From assembly GCA_036345935.2 (NCBI GenBank), contig JADWOT020000010.1, forward strand, positions 3,398,254-3,462,253: a stretch of 64,000 nt of DNA. Direction: 5' to 3'. A model generated the notes under the pieces. The model saw only the letters and a list, made by a program, of their open reading frames with translations. It did no database searches and was not told where the DNA came from. The stretch is from Taenia hydatigena (lineage: Eukaryota; Platyhelminthes; Cestoda; Cyclophyllidea; Taeniidae). The position numbers and the translations under genes are program-made. Position 1 is the stretch's first letter; every line of letters begins with the position of its first letter. This document shows, one piece after another, positions 24,673 through 38,100 of this stretch.

Positions 24673-26030
24673 CTTCCCTCGGTAATGCTAGGGAAACAGG
24701 CAATAATCATGCTGCTAATCATGGCGTTTGCCTGTTGGATATAGGCGAATGGAGTGGTGTGGGAAGTTAACTGGACCTATGTGCGAATGATTCACTCAAG
24801 GATTGTGCACAACCCGAGGCAAAGTCGCATGTGCCATGTTAGGTGGGCGAACTGTGCAGAACGATCAGGATAGTGTTATCGCCATTAGATGTCGCCCCCT
24901 AACTGTACGCCTTTATGTATGTTCACCATTTCTAAATAGTAGGCACATTTTTAGATTAAGGTGGATATCCTGACTCCCGGATTGGCGCAAGTGATTTGAG
25001 CCGTGCGGTGTGTTGCACATGGCGTGAGAGTCGACTGCCCTGCAGACACGCCATGTATGCACCACGGATTCACACGTCAAACTTGGCCTTTGGCTGACCA
25101 AGCGTGGGCAGTTGTGTCACGATTATATTACGTCTGACCAATATGGCAACTGATGGGGAGGATACAGATAAAAGGTGCCACAGTCTAGCATGTCAAGGAA
25201 TTCCGTCATGCTGATGGACTATTCGCCAGAAAGTCACATTCAGCTTTCAGACAATACTATTGTTGATTGCCAACAGAGTCTGCGCTGAAGCAGGCGCTCT
25301 CGATCGCTTACAACACTCTAGCCTTCCAGCCTCTACTATGTTTGTACATCGCAGTGCAGCATCAAGCATCCTTTGGTTTTGTGCAATATATTTGAATTGT
25401 CACATGGCCAGCATCAAGCGAGCATTTTTTTTCCTCTTTTTTCGGATGCATATTTTGGATCTTAAATTTGCTTCTTGATGTTGGCATAAAGGCATGTTGG
25501 GACCTATTAGGCATCAGGAACAAGGCTAATATCTCAAGCGTGATGTGTGCGGTGAGTTGTACCTTGCCTGCATCAGGCCAATGCATTGATTGCGATAACA
25601 AGAAGAGCTTTGATCCCGCTCACTGTTCTCAGTGGTAAGATTGTCCCATGTAATTGACGTGTCGATGGCTCCACATTCCACTCCTTGCTTTCCATGTCTC
25701 TCCTTCCACAAGAGCGCGGACTAGTGGGCTTTGGAGGATGTAGAATTTCGCTTTACAGGCCATGGAACTTTATGCCAATCCCACTGTATTAATGTCACTT
25801 AGTGAAACCTTTTGTAAATCAACTGGTCTACCGATGTTTTGCAGTGTTGGAGACCGTGTCAACTAACACTCATCGCGAGGATTAGCATTCATTTTGCGCT
25901 TTATCCAAGTCTCTTTGTTAATGCACATGCCATTTGTGTCGTGTTTTCGAACATTAAAGTGCATTTTCATGGTACGTAACAGCACTTCAATTTTCTGACT
26001 GTAGAAATTTAAAGAAATCCTTTGTTTTAA

Positions 26031-29000
26031 TGGGAGTTTCGCGGCATCCATAAGGGATTATACAAAGATCAGGACAGTTAAGGGCCGCATCGACTTCTCA
26101 TCATACTAAATGCAAACGAATAAAAATAAAATGAAAGAAAGCATAAATTTCCGCTACATTGCGGGAGGTCTTTCACGTAGTTTTATTTGTTCTCACTGCA
26201 GCTGCTTGTCCAGTTTTGCGTACATAAGATGCGATATTTAAGCATACCAATGCAAAAAGAGAAGAATCCAATTTCGTTCCAACTATTTGGGTTAAAACAG
26301 GCCAACTAGACACAATAAAAGCTGATTGCGCGCCTATATTTTTCACATCACCTTACATTGCCAGAATTTGAATTAGCGTCAGCAGCAGCAAAGGGCTACC
26401 GTCAGTAGCTTACAGTTCAATGTGCTTTGAGGGTGGCCAAACCCGTCAATTAATCGCAGAAATTGATGTTGAGGTAGTTGGGGCGTGAATCATTTGTAAT
26501 AAGTGCCATAGCAACTTGGGGACAATTATCAAAATTTTGTCCAAATACTGGCTGATTAAGTTTACGTCTGACAGCTGACTTAGTTTTACAGAAGCACACC
26601 TCGTTTCTTTAATGATAAAGGGAATTTTGGTCACATTAGTCTGTGTCCAAACACAAACACGGCATGATCTGATGTGTGCAGATGTGTTGGCGCATATTTG
26701 GCGATGAATTGTTCTGGATTTTTAATTTGGTTATCCTGAAATCATCAGGTCCAATCCACCCTCCCGGATAAGCCACAATACAAGTGCACGTGAGGTGAAG
26801 TTACCTCCAACCTGAATAATTTGATGATAAAGGCACCTTTTGCTGTCACATCTATACGAAGTTAAGGATCAAGTTTTACTGCCTAATCACTGGAATAAAC
26901 CTTGAAACAAATCAATGATATTGTCACACTGTGCAGCAATCAGGCATTCTGGTATTCAGCAATAGTACGGGGCGTAGGAAATGCAGATTGAGTCTGCGAA
27001 ATGGGTCGCGTCTTTTGCAGAGTAGGTACATGCTCTGTAAAACTACCCTGATGCAGTCAGTAGCTGGCTGTGTAGGAGAACCACCTGTGGACACTTTGAA
27101 CTGTGTTGCAACTGACGCTTATGTTAAGAGGCATTCGTTTTAACAAGCGCCTGATATCAAATTGGCATGCGTGACTTGCAGACATTGGTAGCAATCATAT
27201 AGATGATAGATGAAGAAATAAACGTCCTAATAATGGTGGTCTTGGATATCGACGCAGAGTGATTAGATAATATTTTAATCTGGAAATCCGGATGTTTCAA
27301 CCCATTGTCAGGCTCCATATAGTAGAAATGTCCATTGCAAAATTAAAGTTTGCCACTTCATTTAAATTCCCTATATAAATCCTCTTCAAATAGCCATATG
27401 CACTCAAATGTACTGAATTTGTGAAATTTAGAGCAGTTAGTAAAGCAGTAGGTATATAAACGTCTGGCTCAAGTGCTCAACTTAGATTGACCTTTGATGA
27501 TTGCAAGTTGACAAAGAGTACGGCTTGGATTGTACGCTTCTGTCCTTGCTCAAATTTCACGGCATTATGATGTTTATAATTTAGAGGTCAAAACACTAGT
27601 GGTTAGACACTTAGTTGCCTCAAGCAGCCAAATTTTATTGCTCTGATTGAAGGTAAATTTGCTCTTTTAGGGGGCAAAAGCCAAGCCTCATTTCCAGAGG
27701 CTAACAAAATGCCATGATTTATAGCTATCACACCGGCTGGCATACGCGCATCTTACACGAATCATTCTTAGCCAGTATACCACTTTTGCGCGAAAATGTC
27801 GAAATTTGGAGTGGAAATAAACCTTAATGCTGATGAATTCACAGGTAATTAAGTGGTGTGCTTTGGCTACTGGTAGGTGTGGTTTTGCCAACTTCACCTT
27901 GTCAATTCCTATCCAACAGCCTTGCTTCTACAGACCGAAAAATTTGCAAATGAAACGATCCATGGCAGTTAGTGCACTAGAGTCATTAATTTGTCAACAC
28001 ATCAGTCCGTGTAGAGCACTTAAAGCCACCACAGCATTAAAGGCGGTTGGCGGTACACTTAATCCTGCTTGACTCATGTTTCCTTCAGTTTTATAACGCT
28101 CGTAATGATTAGCACATGATCGGGTGTGAGCAATTCCAAGGAGCCTATTACAGCAGCCTTGAAGAATGGCGAAGCACCCATGTAATGTTTATGTATTCGT
28201 ATCGATCGGGTGACTTCCCTGTGCACTTAGAAAATAGTACTTTGTTACTTGGCAGCAGACCCATAGACCGCGACATCCATGGACAGGGGCACAATGCAAC
28301 CTAAACGGTAGCTGTTCATTAAACTACTCTTGGTTAATTTAAGTAGCAAAGATTTTACTCATTGGCTCTTCCGACTCCAGCATCACGTACTCACTAGAAT
28401 CTGGCAAAATACATGAGTTTACAGCTGCTTGTTAAGAACCACACACAATGCGAAAAGAAGGCGCAAATTGAAGTGCATTAAATCTTTTGGAAATCAGGTG
28501 GCTTTAAGAACGTTTTGAATAAAAGTAGGTGATGGTTATGGGAAGGTAGTTATCAGAGGTGCCTACCATACCATTCGCATTGATTAATGCGCTGACAGTG
28601 GCGAGTAGAGAATGGTTAAGTTGAAAGCTTTCACTTGCAACTTGGAATACTATTGCCAAGACGTGCCTCGTAAAAGCTTTTAATGAGCCTATTTTAGTGA
28701 AAAGTTTTGCAATCTTAAGTGACATCAAAGTCAAAAAATGAATAAATAGAAGTGGACTGAGGATATTAAAGATAATCAATTTGACAGAGGATACCAGAAC
28801 CTACCAGTATAGGTGTCAGACTTGATGGGAATGTTGGTGTTAAAATAATTTGCGTCGTGAGAGAGAGGGAGTGCATTAACCGCCCTGTGGTCCTGTCAGC
28901 ACAAAATCTAATCACAGCACACTTCACACTCCGTTGTACGAGAAGCAGGAACAATTTGAATTACCTGGAGCAGTAATTGTGGGTGTTGTCTGGTTGAGCC

Positions 29001-29739
29001 AGATTCGAAAGAGATAGCAGAAAAAATATTGATCCGAAAATAAGATGTCCCTCAACCTTGAGTTGCAGCATTACAGAAACTCGATGAATTATGTTGACTG
29101 CAATGGGATCGAGCGATTGGACTATCTGTGGCATTCTATCACTTAAGCGATTCTTCGAACATTTAGGTTAATTTTCTCTGTGCCACAAGAAGCAGTAAGC
29201 CCAACTTGTGTCAGAACTACACATCCTCTTAAGGAATTGGGATTTATAAGCAAATTTTGTTCACCTGTGGGAATTGTCTCTCAACACTTTATTGATCTAT
29301 CCGGATTTGATAATTCGGAAGGTGATAATATGTTGTTATGCATGAAAGTGAACCTCCTCTGCTTGGGTCTGGTGACCATGTGTATGCTTGTGCCCATCCT
29401 GCTAAGTTCTCATCTCAGGTAATCGGGCGGCACTAGCGAAAAGATACGTGATCGCAGGATATTTTTAATTATCAGGGGTGTTAAAGATCTGATCGGGCAG
29501 TCTTTCGCTGCCATACCAACTTAATTGAACTTGGTCTTAAGTAATGAACATCACACAGCCTATTCTTAAGTCCCATAGGCCAATCTGGGAGAATCGGTAA
29601 GGACTACGACACACGCAAACGTCGAAGAATTAGCTGCGGGAAGAAAAATGATTAAAGGACATTAGGGTAGGAAGGCATTCTGTGTTCCTCAACACATTAT
29701 AAATCATCCAAATATGCAGATACACTAACTGCTTGATAC
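26031..29739. other. Intergenic, no gene recognised
   Basis: About 3.7 kb of AT-rich sequence. The longest frames (for example 28504-28779 minus, 91 codons; 27827-28072 plus, 81 codons) have no recognisable motif or second copy. At about 29779-29800, ACTATAGTCTGATTATAGTC is a short direct duplication. Confidence 0.45.
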
Positions 29740-30268
29740 CAGCATCAGCAGAACTAAGCTCGCGTTTTTCAGACTATAGTCTGATTATAGTCTGGGTCAC
29801 TGAAAGTGCCAGGAAAGATATGCAGAGCCCAATAAATGGCACCGTACAAAGACCATGACTTATGTGTATGTCTTACGGTATGTGGGTATAGGTAATCGCA
29901 ATAACTTCTCAAGAGTCGATGCGATAGTATGTTTTGCGCTTAAATCCACACGGAATGTGCTGGAGCTTTCGGCACCTAACAAATCTGCGAGCACTATTGG
30001 GCGACTGTCAGTAGGAAGAGTTTACTGATGGTACCTGGCCATCTTGATATTCTGTAGACGCTGATGTATTCAATTTTATGAATAGCCGCTTCAAGAACAT
30101 TTCGTAAGCCCGACTTTGCTCCACTAGTCCTTAATTACGGACCCTTATTTTTAAGCGCACAAGTTGTCTTTAAATGCAAAGTAAAATGGTATGCAATTTT
30201 GAAGAACCAGACTTGAGCTCTACAAGTGAGATCGGCTTATGTGATCGACGCTACGAAGGTCGCAACTG
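29740..30268 (+). promoter_or_regulatory. Shared 5' flank of zinc-finger copy 2
   Basis: It resembles 18860-19359 and, reversed, 21422-21830: GCAGAACTAAGCTCG, GGGTATAGGTAATCGCA and GTGATCGACGCTACGAAGGTC are recognisable. It is more diverged than those two are from each other. Confidence 0.45.
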
Positions 30269-31510
30269 ATGATTTGTCACCAAAACTCGAAAGAAATAAG
30301 AGAATGTCAGGGCACGAGGAGGTCAGAGAGTAAGACTGTAGAAATGTTAACTGTGCCAATAAGGAGACGCTCAGTGATTGTGCTCTAATGCAGCCCTCAA
30401 TTTTAGAGGTCTAGAGAAACTATCAAGGCATAGAAACGTGGTCCCAGATACTTCAACTGGAAGTTCGACGGATAAGACGGGATACAGGAGAAGGATAATC
30501 CAATCACTTATTATCAACTCAGAAGACGAGATCGAATTCTTAGCGGAGATAAGGGTATGTGTGATTTTCCGCTTATCACTTATCGCTAAACATCGCCGTG
30601 TTTAACTTACTTGTTTTTTCATCAATTTTCGTTAGAGGATGCTCGAGAGCAATGATCCTCGACTAACTTACATCCTCAATGGAAGGGCCATCAAGAATCC
30701 CTTCATAGGTGATCGAAAACGCAGCTGCGATGCCTCCTGGACTTGTTCCGTATGCAGCTGTGGCATAGAGCCAGTCAATTTGATACCTGCCAATTGCATT
30801 CTATGAGAAGAAATAACATATCTTGTAGTAATGCTCATGCTGGCGTGCTATTGTTTCCCTCTGAGAACAATTTCCGTTTTTGTAGTTTGCTTAGTTCCTT
30901 GCTTTGGTTTGTTGTAAAAGGTGAAGAGGAGGCTAACATTGGGTACATTTGTACCCAAATGTACGGCGTGCGGTGCAGAACATAACGACTTGAATATGAT
31001 GCGTCAGCACCTGCTGTCGCACAGCAAATGCAACTTCAACTTGTGTGCACGCTGCCTCGAGGGCTACAACACGCCTTTAGGAATGGATCGTCACATCATG
31101 ACACACATTGGTAAGGTTTGATTGAGGTCAATGTCCCCTGTCTTTCCAGTTAATCCAACAAATCATACTTTATGTGTTCTTTAGTTACAGAAGATAGTAA
31201 CAGGCTACAGGCATCAGTTAAAATACTTCCGGATAGATTGAGAGATCCTAAGGACTTGGAGCCTCCTCAATCGCCTATGCGCAAAGAGCAGGTTAGATGT
31301 CCTTCTAAAGAAAGGTCCAGGAAAGATTGGCGCTGCGTTGTCTGCGGACTCACTTTCGACCGCTTGGATGTGGTGTTATTACACACAGAACACGAACACC
31401 CAACTGAACGAGGTGTAATTGACCGACTGCGTCATGATCTCCTCCGTGCTTCTCTCAATGTTGGTGCTGATGAGGGAGAGAATGCCCCAAATCCTGCCAG
31501 CCTGTTCTAG
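30269..31510 (+). pseudogene. C2H2 zinc-finger gene, copy 2 (diverged, possibly still expressed)
   Basis: Exons: 30269-30329 (an in-frame ATG at 30269 may replace the lost ancestral start, which reads ATA), 30409-30554 (ends SEDEIEFLAEIR), 30636-30762, 30921-31110 and 31185-31510. The first three exons join in one frame, which shows that the extra base in copies 0 and 1 is the derived state. Exon 4 has two fingers (PKCTACGAEHNDLNMMRQHL, then LCARCLEGYNT...HIMTH); exon 5 has finger 3 (WRCVVCGLTFDRLDVVLLHT...EH) and a Pro/Asn-rich acidic end. Problems: the exon 3 donor reads GC in place of GT (30763), and 7 extra nucleotides at the start of exon 4 shift the frame entering finger 1. All finger Cys and His residues are present, so recent or partial function is possible. 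Confidence 0.6.
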
Positions 31511-32285
31511 AAGAAAAACAAGTTTTAGAGGTGTAATTCATCGCGCAAGGGGTTGTATTACCATTTACCAAAATGCCTGTCTCTTACTGCGGATTAGCTA
31601 AAGTCCAGATCAATATAAATTTAGCAAAACTGTGACCCACGAAGTTCACCAAGACTTTGCAGTCTTTTAGCGAGATCAGGTTACTGTAAATGTAACACAA
31701 ATATAGACAAATAGAAGCTATGAATCCAGATTTGGTCCAAGTGAAGTGTGAAGTGTTCCAGACTAAGGTCTGAAAATGACTCTCTGTCACGCTGCCACAT
31801 TGCCACCTTCTGCGCGGCTGCATTGCTCATAATTGTGCAAAAGCATGCTTAAGGAGAGATGATTGTCCTCGGTCAGTACAGACGAAAATGTGAGCGGTGA
31901 GAAGTGAAAGATTTGCACCAGGACATCCAAATGCTTGGCCCTAACAGCATTTGTTTCTGTTACGCAGGCAAGACTGGAAAAAAGGACGATTGTACATAGA
32001 ATCGTGTCAGGATTATGAAGTTAGGTGCTTTTCATGCATCAAGGGTGAACGTAGAGCGCTACTAAAGTTGGCCTGAGCACTACTCTAACACGTATCTACG
32101 TAAGGTTCATTTTATGCCTCAGCCCTTAGGACACCATCCACCAGCAATATGCATTCCTCCCCCACAGCCTCCTACTAATCCCAATTAAGTAGGGCTCGCT
32201 TTACGACTCAAAGGACTCATTCGTGAATTCATCAAATTTGCCAACCTCTTTTATAAATTGTATGTGGCATATACCATATGTAGCA
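31511..32285. other. Intergenic, nothing recognised
   Basis: No supported frame or repeat. The lower part (32220-32300) is AT-rich with ATATAC motifs. Confidence 0.45.
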
Positions 32286-32530
32286 TGGGGTATACATAAT
32301 ATATGCAGTATTCCAAGTTGGAAGCGGATTCTTTCAACTTGACCATACTCCACTCGCCACTACCAACACATTAACCGAGAGGCATGGCTTGACAGGCACC
32401 TTTGCCAGCTTCTCTTCCCATTATATTCGCCCACTTCTATTCAAAATACTTCTAAAATTAATTATTCTCCAAAAAAACAGACAAACTCTTATTCGTGTCT
32501 TCTCTTCACCACTGCATGTAGCTTTCAATG
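32286..32530 (+). pseudogene. F-box gene relic (third copy)
   Basis: The plus-strand translation keeps IPSWKRILST, a stop (TGA) where the intact gene has Lys, then PYSTR, QHIN, HLCQLLFP, SYSCLLFTTAC and a stop. Residue for residue this follows IPSWRWILST...HLCQLLFP...SYSRFLSTLAC-type sequence of the gene at 11379. Nothing recognisable of the F-box start or of the C-terminal domain remains around it. It has the same orientation as the copy at 11379 and is far more decayed than the copy at 45092-46225, so it is an older duplicate. Confidence 0.75.
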
Positions 32531-34583
32531 AGGAGCTGTGAACTTTTGTATTTTGTCAGATTTTGCCGAAAACGCGATGCTGGGTTCGGAATGGCCAATG
32601 CGTAAAACTTCGCCAGATAAATTAAGTAAGGGTAGTGCAATGAGTAACCCCCGTTTTGGTTGCATTACGAATCTGTGAAGAATGTCGAGGTTTATGGGTG
32701 TGCCGGTAGGTATCGAAGTAACATCCTCTAGAAAGCACGGAGAACGGACTCGATAGCTAAAGCTGCAAAAACATTGCATGGATGCTTCACAATTCTGCAA
32801 GGCTGCTGTAATAGCCACCGTGGAACCGCTTACAATCTATCATCTGCTGATTGTTGTAAACGTCATAACACTGGGAGAATTATGATTCAAGTAGGACCAA
32901 GTGCACCGCCACTGCTCTTCATCGACTACTTTGTTGGCAAAATAGCAACTATCTTGCATTAAATTATATAGGTTGAGTTTTATTAACAAATTTTCTTGTC
33001 TGCGGAAGATCTCCTACAGAGGAATCGACGGGGTCGGAGTCGCCGGACCACACCTCTCAGTGGCCAAAAGCATATCACTTAATTGCTCATGTATCCAGCA
33101 GCATTAAATCTTACATCTATTTCCTCTTTGGCCTTGCTAAGAGTGCTTTGGGGAAGCTGCGCCTATGCCTGTTGGTGTGATGGCTACAAATCTCTGCATT
33201 TCGCTATCATATGGAAATGGGACTTGTCTTTTCCTGAATAAATGGTTTATTGGGAACATTTTTCTTCAGTCAGCAGTGCAGGGATTTAGCATTTCGAGGC
33301 ACTTACGTACGTTACCATTATTATTCTGACCTTGTCAATAATGCTTCACTCATGCACGATGTCTTAAAAAATTGTACTAATTGAAAGCATTGATCGGGCT
33401 AGAACCGCTGTTGAGGATCTTGTCTAAGTGACAGAGCCTACTGCCCTCACCACAAGGCAGACTAAAGCAGTATTCTAAGGGAAGGAATGCCCTTCATTCA
33501 TCAAGTGCCACAGCAAAGTACATTATAGATTCTTGAATTTTCATCCAATTCACATTTTGTGACTATAGCTATCGTAGACGTGCCATGTTCGCCAAATAAT
33601 TTGCACAGTTTTCATATGAAAGTCATCATAAAGACCGGGTTTCTTTGCATACGGCATAAGGACTTACCAATGCGAGACGCAGACAAATTAGTGTGGCCAT
33701 ATTCTATTCATAGAAATAGTTCTAGCAGCATTATAGCATTCGTTAACCCTATGGTTATTTGTTCTCAAATATTGGCTTTGAAGTGCCCCGAGAATTCCCT
33801 CAGTGACGATCTACACACTGTGTACTTGATGCGCACAAAATTTCCTTGGTTAACTATCGTGACTGTACCACCCGTTGAGCAGAATCGACAAATGTAGAAT
33901 GAGGTGGGACCAGAATGAAGGTAAAGTAGAGTCATGTGTGTAAAAGCTTCGCCAACATTTGCGATCGTTGCGCATCAAGCCGGTGATCCTGACGTCCCTC
34001 GTCCCATTCATTTCTCTAATTTACGTCAAGCGCTACTGAAAACGGATTATTAAGAAGGCAAAGAAACTCGGGCTTTGCCCTTTTAAAGAGAAAACTACGT
34101 TCTACAGATTCATGAATAGCAAAACTCTGCAGCGATACCTGTTTTATTTAGTCACTCTTCTCTGCCTTTCACTCAACGGGTGCAAACTTTGGTGCATTCA
34201 GCGCTGGCTTAAATCAAATGCTTGTATATTTTTATATACTTGTATACATATGTATATGCCTACAGAAACTTATATATATATGCATATATTCGTGCATGCA
34301 TACATATTGCCATCATTATTATAAGTATACGTTTGCACACGTATGCATTTTAAGCAGATATGTGTTATTAATTTATGCGATTAGCAAACAAGGTGAAATG
34401 GTGAAATCGCATGCTTTGTCTACTACAAGACAAAATTACACTTGCGGGTGAATTTATTGATAAGAGGTGTCTGATTTCTCCAGACTAGATGGAAAAGCAG
34501 CCTGATTTTGGGATTAATAGAAATTGCCCAATGGGTGTGAATTCCAAATGTCAGCCTGGAGTCAATCCTTTTGTGGCTTTCGT
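32531..34583. other. Intergenic; open frame 33559-33897 and TA-rich tract 34214-34325
   Basis: The plus-strand frame 33559-33897 (112 codons, starting from GTG) is long for this sequence and contains KDLPMRDADKLVWPYSI, but I find no domain and no second copy. The TA-rich tract near 34214-34325 (runs of TATATA, TGTATACATATG) is low-complexity sequence. Confidence 0.4.
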
Positions 34584-35111
34584 AAGTGTGGCAAAGTGTA
34601 TAACAACTTGGATGGCATGCACCAACACCTCATGCGTCACAGTAAATGCAAGTTCTACTTCTGCGTGCAATGCCTCGAGGGATGCAACACATTTACGGAT
34701 ATGGTGCACCACAGAAAGACGACACATGGTGGTGAGGTTTGATTGCAGTCAGTGTTCATTGCTCTACCACTAATTCCATTGAATAATGCTTTGTACTTCC
34801 TGTAAAAGATGTATTTGAGCTGCCGCCATCAATTCAAGAAATTTTGAGATCACTGAAAAGACCTGATGGCCTAGAGCCTCCTCAGTCCTCTATTTCCGAA
34901 GAGCTGTCCTCCTGAAAAGAGGCGCAGGATAGAGTACCGCTGTAGTGTTTGCGGATCCAATTTTGACCGGTTGGATGTGATGTTATCACACACAGAACAG
35001 GAGCATCTGACTGAACGCGAATTCATTGACCGGTTGCGTGTTCGCCTCATGCGTGCTGCACTCAATCCTGATGCAGATGAGGAAGAGGATGCTCCGAATC
35101 CTACCAGCTAG
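34584..35111 (+). pseudogene. C2H2 zinc-finger gene, orphan 3' half (copy 3)
   Basis: Homology starts abruptly inside finger 1 (about 34584). Exon 4 remainder 34584-34731 reads KCGKVYNNLDGMHQHLMRHS and an intact second finger, ending at a GTGAGG donor. Exon 5 is 34809-35111. An 8-nt deletion near 34903 shifts the frame before finger 3, although the finger 3 nucleotides and the TAG stop are still there in another frame. There are no exons 1-3 upstream. It overlaps copy 0 by about 40 nt within finger 1 and shares its GTGTATAAC variant, so the two may be pieces of one former gene. Confidence 0.75.
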
Positions 35112-38100
35112 ACTTACGGGAAAGTGTATCTACGTGCTGGCACATATGTGTATGCATAGTGCTCTTTGTGACTGCTTCTTTAACAGGAATTTCGCGCTTC
35201 TTCGATGCGGTGATGCTTCTATAATAGGCTGATGCTTATTCCCTTTAAAATCTCTGCCTTAGATGAGAGCCAAAAGTCAAATTTAGCCAGAAAATCCTAA
35301 TAGGATTAGGACCACGTGAAGTCCAACTTGCAAAACTGGTGAACTTAATCTACATTCATCAATGTTAATCGGCAGTTAGTGGTGGAGGTGGCCGAAGCGA
35401 TGTAGTTAGTTAGTTGTCGTTGATTAGGCAATTAGACATTTGATAAATACAATATGACACACTTTTGCCGATTAAGCCAAAACGAAAGGTCATGCCGAAA
35501 TTTCAACCCAGAAGGTGGAAAGCGGAACTTTCAATAAGGTCAGATCGCAGTAGCCGCAACAAAACCACAACTAAAAAGCGTACCTGCGCCTTCCTCAAGC
35601 ACCATGGCTGCAAAGTGTGTCAAAACTGCACTTGTCGAATAGCAATGCATCAGCCGTGTTGATTCTTGCAGTTCATTTTGTTGCTATACATTAGTAATCC
35701 GAATAAATTCTTAGGCCTGCACGTTTTGTTACATATAAAGCATTACCTCGATTAATTTCCTATTCTTACATAGAGAAGTCAAAAGGGGATATGATTTAAT
35801 GGTTTGTTTACAATTTGTCATACCCATTTAAGTGTTTCGCACTCCATATCTTAACGTTCAGCTCTGCACTTTGCCGTATTCACCCCATCACGATCCTTGC
35901 CATATATCTTTGGTTGCGCACTTGTCTTAAATTTCTGCAAAGCAGCTAGCAGGATGAAGAGTAGTATCTTCATTAGTCCTCTCCTTTGTAGTCATAAATT
36001 AGCATGTTGTGGTAGGTGTTACCCCATAGCACTATCACTTTTCGTTAGGATCTTTCATCGGACAAGAATTAGAATTTATTTTAACAATGGCTCAACATCA
36101 TGCTAACGTTTAAATCGCTGAATAACGAGCTTTTACGGCTTTAATCGAAAAATTAACCTTATCATTAGTGAAAGCGCAAATGTGTATATCTTCGTCTGTG
36201 TTCGTAGATGTAGTTGGAAACAAATCTGTGCCCCACCTTCATCCTCTTCCTCTAAATGCGTGGCCAGTTATTTAGCTGTAATAAGGTGCATCCAAAGGCT
36301 ACTTCAGGAACCAAAGTTGTTTCGAAGAGCAGTCAGTTATTAGGGTATAACAGAACTTGGAGATCTACCGCTGTACTGTGTATCCGTGCGAAAGGACAAA
36401 AGAGAAGAGAGAAGCTTATTCTACTTGGCTCAGACAGAAGCCATTCATGATGTAGTCTCTAAGGCCGGTCCTTAAAAGTCCAAGAAGCTATATTGTACTT
36501 GTTCGAGTAATTACACCTACATAGCCATTGTCGTTCAAGGGACACGAGTCTCGTGCCGCCACGCACCACATCTGCCACCGATACCATTAATTGTGATGAG
36601 GAAGTGCGCTCCGAACTTGCATAGCCGTCATCACGTTGCCTCGTCCTTAATACTGCCAAAGCCGTCGAAGGACATTCTTATTGGTTCATAACAACCCGCA
36701 CAAGGAAGTAAAGGACGAAACAGAGGGGACAAACTCCTTGCCTTTCCACATGAGTACCCTCGATTGTCTTTTCGCGTTTACTGTGAAGCGTTGCTTGATG
36801 GGCATAGAACAACATCATGGATTGATTCTGCTATTGTAATGCCAACATGCGCTGTACATGGCACCATTGAAGGGGAAGAAGCCACCCAAAATACTTTTGC
36901 TTCGGCCTTTACACACCTGTACTGGGTGCACATAGTAGATGAAAGCATTCTTCGGTGGTGAGATGGTGGTATTTGGCCCGGGGCAAAGTGATGAGTGTCA
37001 TGCATGTGCGGAGTACACTTCCTTCCGGTGGCAGATGCGGTTCGTTTCGTCACGAGCTCCGCATTCGCTGTTGCAGTGTATCCATTCAAAATGACATTAA
37101 ATCGATAAAAAATTAGGGAAAGGTAGGAAAACAAGAGGAATGCTAACTCAAGGTATTCAGTTGCATCGCTACACGAATGCCATCTACCAAAGCCTTGATC
37201 CTTCTTCCCTAGCTACCTATTCAAGCATAAATCTGATCCAAAGTATGCAAGGTTTACAGTAAAATACATGGGATGGCAAGTGAATAACACACCTCACGAA
37301 CATCACTTCGCCGAAAATTTGACGGGTCCGCGCGTGTGCAGCTGACATTTAAACACGAAAAGGAGACAAATTAGAATTGCAGTTTGTATTTAGCAAACAT
37401 TTGCTGTTGAATGCATTGCTCCTTTGCTTGGGGAATATATCGCGCCAAGATATTTTACAAAATTAGTGCAAATATTGAATTATGATATCGCTCATTTAAA
37501 CAGCTCCGTAAACGCATAGATTATGGGAGCATAGTAAAATTCGAGCACCACAGTTTTACATGATAATGCATGTCTCTTCGACCGTAGCGCTAAGCATGAA
37601 AGAGAGAGCAGTACCGATTACATTAATCGTGGATACGAGCCGATCTAAAGACACTCATGTTTATTTCATTCTAGCGATCATCGTGGGACAATCACGCGCT
37701 GCCCAGCGAGTCAGTGACCGGTGCAATAGGATCTAGACTACCTTCAATGTTCTTTGCTTCAACCGATTGCAAATATATTTACCTCTAATTTTTGTGGCAA
37801 AATTTTGAAGTTAAGTTTTAGCTACTTGTTCTATAGTACTTTGTTTGTTGGAATTACTGGTTTCGGTCAAGGTCACAGAGGTGGTCGTACTGCTCTAGCT
37901 GCATGGACTGGCCTCCGGGCCATGCCAGCAGCCTATTCTCCTCTGTCCAGTGAATATATATATCCTACTCTAGCCTTCTGCCTTCTTTTGCCCTCGAGGG
38001 AGCCTCGGGTCGCTACATTGGCACTCAGAAAATATACTTTTGCATTATGACGCCTTTTCAGAACACAAATCTCATCGCTTTACAATGTTGTCAAGTGGTT

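Larger units (their letters stand above)
23600..26030 (+). repeat. Block II, copy b
   Basis: It aligns with the reverse complement of about 50870-53000 (copy c) along its length, and in parts with copies a, d and e. Anchors are CACAGAACCAAAC (24538), CTGCAGACACGCCATGTATGC (about 25041), AAGAAGAGCTTTGATCCCGC (about 25600) and TGCGCTTTATCCAAGTC (about 25895). Similarity is clearly lower than between the F-box arms, so this duplication is older. It carries the conserved minus-strand exon at 24513-24672. Confidence 0.8.

Noticed and set aside
34214..34325. TATATA-rich stretch as promoter or origin
   Set aside because: Low-complexity AT sequence with no gene downstream that it could serve.
36778..37134. 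118-codon minus-strand frame
   Set aside because: It opposes another open frame on the plus strand (36764-36961); no motif, splice support or second copy.
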